DNA of 5,041 bases from Myxococcales bacterium (GTDB lineage: Bacteria; Myxococcota_A; Polyangia; Polyangiales; Houyiibacteriaceae). This document shows positions 1 through 5,041 of this stretch, one piece after another (the stretch's first letter is position 1; each line of letters begins with the position of its first letter). Where the stretch lies: assembly GCA_020354595.1 (NCBI GenBank), contig CP070650.1:608845-613885 (forward strand). Reading direction: 5' to 3'. Both the position numbers and the translations under genes were made by a program. The notes under the pieces were generated by a model. It was given only the letters and a program-made list of their open reading frames with translations, searched no databases and had not been told where the DNA came from.

Positions 1-1
1 A

Positions 2-850
2 CGAACCTGGACCATCCGTGAAGTCCTCGATTGGGCTACGAAGGATTTCGAGGGGCGCGGGATCGAAAGCCCTCGCTTGGATGCCGAGCTTCTGGTTGCG
101 GAGGCCTTGGGAACCGACCGTGTAGGGCTCTACCTCGATCTCCACCGGCCGTTGCTCGAGAACGAGCGAGGCGCGATTCGTCCGCTGGTCGCCCGCAGGC
201 GAGAGCGTGAGCCGGTTGCCTACATCCTCGGCTGTCGCGATTTCTATGGGCGACGATTTCGCGTCACCTCGGACGTTCTCATCCCGCGCCCGGATACCGA
301 GACTCTCGTCGAGCACGCGCTCGTGCTCATTCCGGTCGACATCGCTTGCCGCGTGCTAGACGTCGGCACCGGAAGCGGCGCCATCGCGGTGACGATTGCT
401 GCGGAGAGACCGCTTGCCCAGGTGACCGCCACGGACAACTCGGAGGCTGCGTTGCAGGTGGCGGCGGACAATGCCCGGGAGTTGGGCGTCGGTGACCGCG
501 TCTCGTTCGAGCACGCCGACCTGATGAGCGGCTCGGCGCAATACGAGGTGATCGTGTCGAATCCTCCGTACATCACGAGAGCGGAGATGGAAGGGCTGCA
601 GACGGAGGTGCGGGCGCACGAGCCGAAGGCCGCGCTTGAAGCCGGCGCGGATGGGCTCGACGTGGTTCGGGCATTGTTGACGACCGCGGAGCCGGCGACC
701 GCCCCCGGAGCACAGATGCTAATCGAAGTGGGCGCTGGACAGGCGCCGAAGGTGCTCGAGCTCGCCAAGGTGAGCTCCGCTTGGGAGCCAGCGGGCGTGT
801 ACCAGGATCTCAACCGCGTCGAGCGAGTGGTTCATCTGCGCCGGACCTGA
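2..850 (+). CDS. prmC: Peptide chain release factor N5-glutamine methyltransferase PrmC (HemK), 5'-partial
   Basis: This enzyme methylates the glutamine of the GGQ motif in release factors RF1 and RF2, using S-adenosylmethionine in the cytosol, and so helps translation termination. The frame is open from base 2 to the TGA at 848-850 (282 residues), close to the usual full length of about 280, so only a few N-terminal codons are missing. Residues numbered from base 2: the helical N-terminal domain has ESPRLDAELL at 22-31, the linker has EPVAYILG at 70-77 and LIPRPDTE at 93-100, the SAM-binding motif DVGTGSGAI is at 120-128, and the catalytic NPPY signature that holds the substrate glutamine is at 187-190. 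EVGAGQ at 242-247 is also typical. A TTG at 77 lies inside the conserved N-terminal domain and is not the start. One oddity is near the C-terminus: the family's usual DLxGxxR reads DLNRVER, with the glycine lost. prmC often follows prfA, which would lie upstream. The identification is secure. Confidence 0.96.
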   Translation, partial: RTWTIREVLDWATKDFEGRGIESPRLDAELLVAEALGTDRVGLYLDLHRPLLENERGAIRPLVARRREREPVAYILGCRDFYGRRFRVTSDVLIPRPDTETLVEHALVLIPVDIACRVLDVGTGSGAIAVTIAAERPLAQVTATDNSEAALQVAADNARELGVGDRVSFEHADLMSGSAQYEVIVSNPPYITRAEMEGLQTEVRAHEPKAALEAGADGLDVVRALLTTAEPATAPGAQMLIEVGAGQAPKVLELAKVSSAWEPAGVYQDLNRVERVVHLRRT

Positions 851-1428
851 CGCAGCCATAGCTCGGTGAACAGGAGGGCGACCGCCAGGAGCAGCAGCCA
901 GGGCGCGAGAGGCTGCTCGACGCCCTGCAACGCGTCGGCGACCGCTGCTTCAGGGCCTTCGGTCTGCTCCGGGGGGCCTTGGGACACGAGCTCGCTCTCC
1001 GCACTTGGGGCATCGACGACAAACGCGAACCGAGCGCCCTTGACCCCGTTGATCAGCACGCGATAGGCGCCGATTTCGCCGGTATCGCGAAATGCGACCC
1101 GGTCGGCTTCGGCCAGGTCCACGGTTCGGCCCGTCGGCGTGACGACTTGAATCCGTTGGCTCGGCGTCGAACCGGGCAGAGAGACCGACGCATACGGCTG
1201 CACCGTGTGCTCGGTGCGACCTGCCAGCCGCTCCAGAGCATCGAGCACGAACGGAACGAAGACGGGTTGGTAAGGCAGGTCCGTCCACGCGTCGTCGATG
1301 CTGGTCGCAAGCATCGCGACGCGGCCGCTGCGGTACCGATGCTCGACCATTGCGGGCGAGCCGTCGCTGAAACGCGCAGTCACGACGGCATCGAGCGCGG
1401 TCTCCGCGATCGGCGTGCGCGCGATCAC
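832..1428 (-). CDS. C-terminal part of the BatA-like vWA membrane protein, downstream of an in-frame TAG
   Basis: This reading frame is the direct in-frame continuation of the vWA gene that stops at 1444-1446. After the TAG the frame reads LAQAK and then the GTG at 1428, the first possible start. It encodes 198 residues. ARFSDGSPAMVEH at fragment residues 18-30 and DDAWTDLPYQPVFVPF at 45-60 match the conserved region near the end of BatA-like vWA proteins (a DG-P segment followed by W-x-DLP and FxPF). The last 26 residues hold one hydrophobic helix (APWLLLLAVALLFTELWL) followed by an arginine-rich cytoplasmic tail, the usual C-terminal anchor. There is no proper ribosome binding site before the GTG: AAG directly touches it without spacing. 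It is therefore more likely the tail of an interrupted gene, or reached by readthrough, than a separate gene. The 3' end overlaps the end of prmC on the opposite strand by 19 bp. Confidence 0.7.
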   Translation of the reverse strand: MIARTPIAETALDAVVTARFSDGSPAMVEHRYRSGRVAMLATSIDDAWTDLPYQPVFVPFVLDALERLAGRTEHTVQPYASVSLPGSTPSQRIQVVTPTGRTVDLAEADRVAFRDTGEIGAYRVLINGVKGARFAFVVDAPSAESELVSQGPPEQTEGPEAAVADALQGVEQPLAPWLLLLAVALLFTELWLRQVRRR

Positions 1429-1443
1429 CTTGGCTTGGGCGAG

Positions 1444-2787
1444 CTAGGGAAGTGCGCGCGAGCGCAGACCGACGGGTCGCTCTTCGTGACGCGTGGCCGT
1501 GTACCTTCCGGGCAAAAGCTCACGCAGCACGCTGCCGTAGACGCGGGGATTGATGCGATCGCCCGCTGTGATCCACAAGCTCCCGCCGCCCCCGACGAAG
1601 CGCTGGATCAGGGGAAGCCACTTCTCGTCCAGGGTGGCGTTGGCCAGCACGACGACGTCGGAACGAATGATCGCACTTTCCGAAAGGTCCTGCGTATCCA
1701 GGGTCTCGACCGCAAACGCCCGCCCGATCCGAGGCGCGACTCCGAGTGCGTGACTGAGGAACGCGGTTTCCCGCTTGCGCGGATCGGGGTGCGGATCCCC
1801 GTCGACTAGCAATACGTGTACCGTGTCGGATCCCAACAACACGCCACGTACGTTGTCCGCTGGAAGTACGTCGTCGGGGTCGAGCCGAAGCTCCACGACG
1901 GCGTCGGTCGCGCCCGGTTCCATCGTCAGCGCGGCTTCGCCTCGATCCGCCGTCCAATGAACCGGGGTGCGTTGGGTCTCTTGCCCTTTCTGTCGAAGCC
2001 GGACGTTCTGCCGGGATGCCGTGGGAACGCCCTCGATGCGCACTTCGATCAGCCGCCCCTCGGCCGATTCGCGCTCCCCGGCAACCTCGACCGATGCGAT
2101 GTGCCGGTTGTCGGGATTGGACGTCGCGACAGCCTCGAAGCCGACGCGAATTCCTCGAGCAGGCCATTCGCACTCGTCGGCGCCGGCTCCCGGCGTGAAG
2201 TCCGACACCACGAGCAGACGGCGATCGGTTAACTCGCTTTCGAGGAGGAGCTCGACCGCGATCCGAACGGCATCGCACAAAGCACCGGCCCGGGTGGACC
2301 GCGTATCGATCTCCCCGAACGCGCTCTGCACCATGTCGAGATCGGAATGGCGGCGAACCCAGACACGCGGCGGACGGCCCGCAAGCACCACGGATACCTC
2401 CGAGCCCTCTGGAAGCTTGTTGATCCGTTCGGTGGACAGCGCGGCTGCGCGTTCGATCAAGGTCTCGCCTTCATCCATCGCCGCCATGGAGAGCGAATCG
2501 TCGAAGACGATGGCAAGCGCGTGCTGGCGGTCGAGAAGGCTGGACTGGACGACGCGATAGGGCGCCGCGGCGATTAGCGCGAGCGCAGCAATGAGCGCAA
2601 CCCGAGCCGCGAGCAACAACGCGTCGACTACGCGGAGCCGCGCGGCTCGGGTCGCGTGAATCCGATTCAGGAATGCAATTGTCGGAAGCGTCTGCTGCGG
2701 AAGCTTCTGGCGCCTTAGCAGGTGCGCGATGATCGGAATCGTGACCGCGAGGAGCCCGGCAAGCGCCCATGGAACACCAAACCCCAT
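1444..2787 (-). CDS. BatA-like membrane-anchored vWA domain protein, N-terminal 447 residues up to TAG
   Basis: Membrane protein of the BatA N-terminal-domain family, encoded beside MoxR and DUF58 genes and expected to work with the MoxR ATPase; the exact substrate is unknown. Two hydrophobic segments (about residues 6-24 and 55-77) flank a basic loop with LLRRQK, the BatA N-terminal signature. A vWA domain follows: its metal-binding DxSxS motif is DDSLS at 96-100, with a likely Thr near 165 and Asp 196 in VVSDFTP. A beta-rich segment with DDVLPADN at 305-312 and a glutamine-amidotransferase-like region (HVLLVDGDP at 324-332, GGGGSLWITAGD at 399-410) come next. The ATG at 2787 is preferred over the GTG at 2796: GGTGAT sits 4 bases upstream of it, and related proteins begin MxF-x-xPW-L. 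The GTG would instead overlap the DUF58 stop by 4 bases. Translation ends at a TAG, 447 residues in, before the conserved C-terminal segment and membrane anchor. Family assignment is firm; function is inferred. Confidence 0.88.
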   Translation of the reverse strand: MGFGVPWALAGLLAVTIPIIAHLLRRQKLPQQTLPTIAFLNRIHATRAARLRVVDALLLAARVALIAALALIAAAPYRVVQSSLLDRQHALAIVFDDSLSMAAMDEGETLIERAAALSTERINKLPEGSEVSVVLAGRPPRVWVRRHSDLDMVQSAFGEIDTRSTRAGALCDAVRIAVELLLESELTDRRLLVVSDFTPGAGADECEWPARGIRVGFEAVATSNPDNRHIASVEVAGERESAEGRLIEVRIEGVPTASRQNVRLRQKGQETQRTPVHWTADRGEAALTMEPGATDAVVELRLDPDDVLPADNVRGVLLGSDTVHVLLVDGDPHPDPRKRETAFLSHALGVAPRIGRAFAVETLDTQDLSESAIIRSDVVVLANATLDEKWLPLIQRFVGGGGSLWITAGDRINPRVYGSVLRELLPGRYTATRHEERPVGLRSRALP

Positions 2788-2791
2788 GAGA

Positions 2792-2799
2792 ATCACCCC
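2792..2799 (-). promoter_or_regulatory. Ribosome binding site deciding the vWA gene start
   Basis: On the minus strand GGGGTGAT lies 4 bases before the ATG at 2787. Its GGTGAT matches the right half of the extended anti-Shine-Dalgarno complement GGAGGTGATC. The site overlaps the TGA stop of the DUF58 gene (2795-2793), so ribosomes ending DUF58 are placed directly on it, which points to translational coupling. No comparable purine-rich site precedes the alternative GTG at 2796. Confidence 0.55.
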
Positions 2800-3668
2800 G
2801 CACGCAGGAGTTGAAGAAGGATGTGCTCTGGTGGCGTGTCGGTTCGGGCGAGTAGATAGCGCGCGCCGGCCGCGACCACGCGGCGCTGACAGGAGGCCAC
2901 GAATTCATCGAGCGCATCCCGGTAGCGACGCCGAATCCCGTGAGGATCGACCTCGACATGCGGCTCGCCTTCAAGGCCTTCGAAGCGCATCGGATGCTCG
3001 TACGGAAGCTCCAGCTCCGCGGGATCCAGTACGTGGAGAACGACGGTCTGGTGTCCCTTCGCTTGAATGCGGGCCACCGGCTCGAGAGCATCCCCGGTGA
3101 GGTCCAGCAGATCACTCGCGATGACGACCAACCCCATGCGACCGGCGTGCTCGATCAGCTCGTCGAGCGAAGCATGAAGCGCCGTCACCCCCGTCGTAGG
3201 GGAGGGCTGCGCCAGCAAACGCATGAGGTAGTCGAGGTGCGCTGGCCCCGAGCGAGCCGGCAAGCGATCCCGAATCGATTCGTCGAAGGTGATGAGAGAC
3301 ACCGCGTCGCCCTGCCGAGTGAGCACGTACGCGAGCGCAGCCAAAAGCGTTGCGGCGTAGTCGATCTTGCTCACCTCGCCGCTCCCCCAATGCATCGACG
3401 GCGAGATGTCCAAGGCGAGCGTCCCACGAAGCTGGGTCTCGTGCTCGAAGTGCTTGATCGTATATCGATCCGAGCGAGCGTAAGCACGCCAATCGATGAG
3501 CCGCGGGTCGTCACCCGGCCTGTAGGCACGGTGCTCCTTGAAGATGGCGCTCGCGCCCCGGTGCGGGCTTCGATGCATCCCCGCGAGAAGCCCGTCGACT
3601 GTTCGTTTGGCCCGGAGCGTGAGTCCGGCGAGTCGAACCGCCAGCTCCGGTTCCAGGACGTGCGTCAC
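2793..3668 (-). CDS. DUF58 family protein with vWA-type metal-binding motif
   Basis: Soluble 291-residue DUF58 protein, the usual genetic partner of MoxR ATPases and probably an adaptor or substrate-binding component of a MoxR-dependent assembly system. The family signature is complete: MHRSPHRG at 31-38, YRPGDDPRLIDWRAYAR at 49-65 and KHFEHE at 72-77. The vWA-like fold follows, with a metal-binding DISPS at 87-91, a threonine candidate in TTGVTAL (158-164) and an aspartate in IASDLLD (183-189), so the metal site looks intact. No membrane segment or signal peptide is visible. The GTG start at 3668 overlaps the TGA of moxR by 4 bases (GTGA). There is no good Shine-Dalgarno sequence, only GAG a few bases upstream, so translation is probably coupled to moxR. 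Length and motif content are normal. The family call is firm; the cellular role is inferred from the neighbours. Confidence 0.93.
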   Translation of the reverse strand: MTHVLEPELAVRLAGLTLRAKRTVDGLLAGMHRSPHRGASAIFKEHRAYRPGDDPRLIDWRAYARSDRYTIKHFEHETQLRGTLALDISPSMHWGSGEVSKIDYAATLLAALAYVLTRQGDAVSLITFDESIRDRLPARSGPAHLDYLMRLLAQPSPTTGVTALHASLDELIEHAGRMGLVVIASDLLDLTGDALEPVARIQAKGHQTVVLHVLDPAELELPYEHPMRFEGLEGEPHVEVDPHGIRRRYRDALDEFVASCQRRVVAAGARYLLARTDTPPEHILLQLLRAG

Positions 3669-4696
3669 GGCTCGATGCTTTGCTTGATGTCCTCGATCAC
3701 ATCCTCGGCTGTGACGCCTTCGGCTTCCGCGCGGAAGTTCATGACCAGGCGATGCTTGAGGACGGGCTCCAACAGAGCGCGGACGTCATCGACTTCGGCC
3801 GCATATCGACCGTGTAGGATGGCCCGCGCCTTCGCCCCGATGATGAGACCCTGGCTGGCGCGCGGCCCGGCCCCGAAAGCGACGTTCTTGTGGACCAACT
3901 CGGAAGCCTTGCTGTCGTCCGGCCTCGAAGCGCGAACGAGAGTCACGGCGTGTTGGACCACGTGGTCTGCCGCCGGAACCCGAGGAACCAGATCCTGGAA
4001 GGCGATGATGTCCTTCGCCGAAAGCACCGGAGTGATGGACGTCGGCATCGGCGCAGTGGTTCGCTTGACGATTTCGATCTCTTCGTGGGAGCTCGGGTAC
4101 CGAACGTCGATCTGGAACAAGAAGCGGTCGAGCTGCGCTTCGGGCAGCGGGTACGTGCCCTCCTGCTCGATAGGGTTCTGTGTGGCGAAGACCAAGTACG
4201 GCTGCTCGAGCGCGTACGTGTTCCCGCTCGCGGTGACCTGACCCTCTGCCATCGACTGAAGAAGAGCAGCCTGGGTCTTGGGTGGAGCGCGGTTGACCTC
4301 GTCGGCCAGAAGAATGTTCGTGAAGACCGGTCCGGGGATGAATCGGAAATGGCGCTTGCCGCTCGTTGCGTCCTCCTCGAGAACGTCGGTGCCAGTCACG
4401 TCGCTAGGCATCAAGTCGGGCGTGAACTGAATGCGGTTCGAGTGAAGCGAAAGAGCATCGGCAAGGGTCGTGATCAGCAAGGTCTTGGCCAGGCCCGGAA
4501 CGCCGACGAACAGCCCGTGACCCCGCGCGAACAACGCGATGAGAAGCAGCTCGACCACCTCGTCTTGACCGATGATTCGCTGCCTCAGCCGCGAGACAAT
4601 TTCGTCCCGCGCCGAGGCGAGCTGCTGCACGCGTACGACATCGGAAGTAGCGCCGCTGGGCGCTCGCGGAGGGGTGCTAAGTACGGGATCGTTCAC
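3665..4696 (-). CDS. MoxR family AAA+ ATPase
   Basis: Cytosolic AAA+ ATPase of the MoxR family, thought to use ATP to remodel or assemble protein complexes together with vWA-domain partners. All functional motifs are present in 343 residues: IIGQDE at 41-46 at the start of the AAA+ domain, Walker A GVPGLAKT at 65-72, Walker B ILLADE at 128-133 followed by NRAPPKTQAALLQSM, sensor 1 ATQNP at 171-175, arginine finger in LDRF at 189-192, and sensor 2 GPRAS at 277-281. A helical lid domain ends the protein. The GTG start at 4696 has a ribosome binding site (AGAAGG) 7 bases upstream and gives a normal length. The roughly 20-residue N-terminal extension, rich in Pro, Ser and Thr, is typical of the family and likely disordered. 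The gene begins 39 bases after the TPR gene stop and overlaps the DUF58 gene by 4 bases, so it is probably co-transcribed with both. Confidence 0.96.
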   Translation of the reverse strand: MNDPVLSTPPRAPSGATSDVVRVQQLASARDEIVSRLRQRIIGQDEVVELLLIALFARGHGLFVGVPGLAKTLLITTLADALSLHSNRIQFTPDLMPSDVTGTDVLEEDATSGKRHFRFIPGPVFTNILLADEVNRAPPKTQAALLQSMAEGQVTASGNTYALEQPYLVFATQNPIEQEGTYPLPEAQLDRFLFQIDVRYPSSHEEIEIVKRTTAPMPTSITPVLSAKDIIAFQDLVPRVPAADHVVQHAVTLVRASRPDDSKASELVHKNVAFGAGPRASQGLIIGAKARAILHGRYAAEVDDVRALLEPVLKHRLVMNFRAEAEGVTAEDVIEDIKQSIEP

Positions 4697-4703
4697 GAGG
4701 AGA

Positions 4704-4709
4704 CCTTCT
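4704..4709 (-). promoter_or_regulatory. Ribosome binding site of moxR
   Basis: On the minus strand AGAAGG, one mismatch from AGGAGG, ends 7 bases before the GTG at 4696. Spacing is good and it supports the GTG start. The site lies in the 39-base gap after the TPR gene. No convincing -35/-10 promoter was seen in that gap. Confidence 0.6.
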
Positions 4710-4735
4710 AGCGCCTGGTCGGCGGAATTGCCACA

Positions 4736-5041
4736 TCACTCCCTCATCCCCCCAAGCCGGTCACACAGTGTGGCTTCGTGATCGGCTTGGGGGACCCGCA
4801 GCTTCGACAGAATGCAGTGTGGCTGCGGATCGAACGGGTTCTGGGCAATGGCCCGGGTCGCAGCGCCCTGCGCGAGGTCCGCGTTCGACGATCGAAACAT
4901 GGCAGTCGCTAGGCTAGAGAGTGCAGGGGCGTGGTTTGGGTATCGGTCCAGCGTTTGTAGCAGCGGCCCGATCGCCTGCTTCGGACGGCCGGCCGCAAGT
5001 GCTGAACGCGCGTAACGTGATGCGACGACCGGATCACGCGG
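4736..5041 (-). CDS. TPR-repeat protein, C-terminal 101 residues (5'-partial)
   Basis: This frame enters from the right edge and is open until TGA at 4738-4736, with no start codon needed inside the window. The 101 visible residues look like tandem tetratricopeptide repeats. YARSALAAGRPKQAIGPL (10-27) with LDRYPNH (31-37) forms one helix pair with the typical small-residue and Pro pattern. LSSLATAMFRSS (41-52) with AATRAIAQNPFDPQPH (60-75) forms the next, and the NPFDPxPH ending is common at TPR borders. The C-terminal tail is polar and ends GGMRE. TPR proteins act as protein-interaction scaffolds; a role beside MoxR, DUF58 and vWA proteins is plausible because TPR genes (batC, batE) also occur in bat aerotolerance operons, though placed differently. 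The gene is 39 bases upstream of moxR, same strand, probably the same operon. The start, full length and any signal peptide are outside the window. An inverted repeat lies in its last codons. Confidence 0.75.
   Translation of the reverse strand, partial: PRDPVVASRYARSALAAGRPKQAIGPLLQTLDRYPNHAPALSSLATAMFRSSNADLAQGAATRAIAQNPFDPQPHCILSKLRVPQADHEATLCDRLGGMRE
4749..4793. repeat. Perfect 11-bp inverted repeat at the 3' end of the TPR gene
   Basis: The arms CCCCCAAGCCG (4749-4759) and CGGCTTGGGGG (4783-4793) are exact reverse complements separated by 23 bases. The loop contains a smaller near-palindrome, CACAC-A-GTGTG (4762-4772). In the minus-strand transcript this would be a GC-rich hairpin ending 10 bases before the TPR stop codon and about 50 bases before the moxR start. 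No U-run follows the 3' arm, so it does not look like an ordinary intrinsic terminator. It could affect mRNA processing or the relative output of the TPR gene and moxR, or be chance in coding sequence. Confidence 0.6.

Larger units (their letters stand above)
832..2787 (-). pseudogene. Composite vWA gene interrupted by one in-frame TAG
   Basis: The two vWA reading frames are in the same frame (the distance from the ATG at 2787 to the GTG at 1428 is a multiple of three) and join into one normal-looking protein of about 650 residues with a single internal stop, codon 448. The order of domains is that of intact BatA-like vWA proteins: two N-terminal membrane helices, vWA domain, amidotransferase-like domain, conserved DG-P / W-DLP segment, C-terminal membrane helix. 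The rest of both halves shows no decay: the motifs are intact and no other stop or frameshift is seen. Possible explanations are a recent nonsense mutation, a sequencing or assembly error, or TAG readthrough. The pseudogene label is the conservative call and is uncertain. Confidence 0.5.

Noticed and set aside
77..79. TTG at 77 as the start of prmC
   Set aside because: The frame is open and conserved upstream to base 2 (WTIREVLDW, ESPRLDAELL), so the true start lies just outside the window.
836..855. Small inverted repeat CTGCG / CGCAG at the prmC - vWA junction as a bidirectional terminator
   Set aside because: The stem is only 5 bp with a 10-base loop and has no T-run on either side; it is too weak to call a terminator.
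979..1809. 276-codon open frame on the + strand opposite the vWA gene
   Set aside because: It is antisense to conserved vWA coding sequence, spans both halves of that gene, and shows no recognisable motif.
2794..2796. GTG at 2796 as the start of the vWA protein
   Set aside because: It is possible because it overlaps the DUF58 stop by 4 bases, but the ATG three codons later has a better-placed ribosome binding site and gives the usual N-terminus of the family.
2940..4241. Long (433-codon) open frame on the + strand opposite the moxR and DUF58 genes
   Set aside because: It lies antisense to two genes with complete, well-recognised motifs, its translation is rich in Arg, Ser and Thr with no recognisable domain, and GC-rich codon bias commonly creates such shadow frames.
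4812..5015. 67-codon + strand frame at the right end
   Set aside because: The minus strand here encodes clear TPR-like sequence that runs to a stop at 4736; the + frame has no recognisable feature.

Overview
The window is GC-rich and almost fully coding. It reads as a chromosomal segment of a high-GC Gram-negative bacterium. The overall look (PrmC sequence style, a moxR / DUF58 / BatA-like vWA cluster, frequent GTG starts, TGA as the terminating stop of every gene that ends here) suggests a deltaproteobacterial or Myxococcota-like organism, with Planctomycetes-like lineages as an alternative. This taxonomic guess is inference from protein style only.

Layout. Positions 2-850 (+) hold nearly all of prmC, the release-factor glutamine methyltransferase; only the first few codons lie before the window. 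Everything else is on the minus strand and reads from right to left as one likely operon: (i) the 3' end of a TPR-repeat protein gene (5041-4736), which enters from outside the window and has no start codon inside it; (ii) a MoxR-family AAA+ ATPase (4696-3665); (iii) a DUF58 protein with a vWA-type metal-binding motif (3668-2793), overlapping moxR by 4 bases; (iv) a BatA-like membrane-anchored vWA protein starting at 2787. The last gene is interrupted by an in-frame TAG at 1444-1446 and continues in the same frame to a TGA at 832-834. The vWA gene and prmC converge and overlap by 19 bp. No stretch over 300 bases lacks a gene.

How the genes work together. MoxR ATPases act with vWA-domain partners as chaperone or assembly systems, and MoxR + DUF58 + BatA-like vWA genes are a recurrent cluster whose substrate is mostly unknown. 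Here MoxR would be the cytosolic motor, DUF58 the soluble metal-binding partner, and the BatA-like protein the membrane-bound member, with two N-terminal membrane segments, a vWA domain, a glutamine-amidotransferase-like fold and a C-terminal membrane segment. The TPR protein may be a scaffold. prmC is an unrelated housekeeping neighbour.

The main anomaly is the TAG that separates the vWA protein's body from its C-terminal membrane anchor, in a linker that also looks shorter than usual for the family. The second is a perfect 11-bp inverted repeat in the last codons of the TPR gene, just before moxR. I did not find a convincing wholly new system; the cluster is a known type with unclear function.
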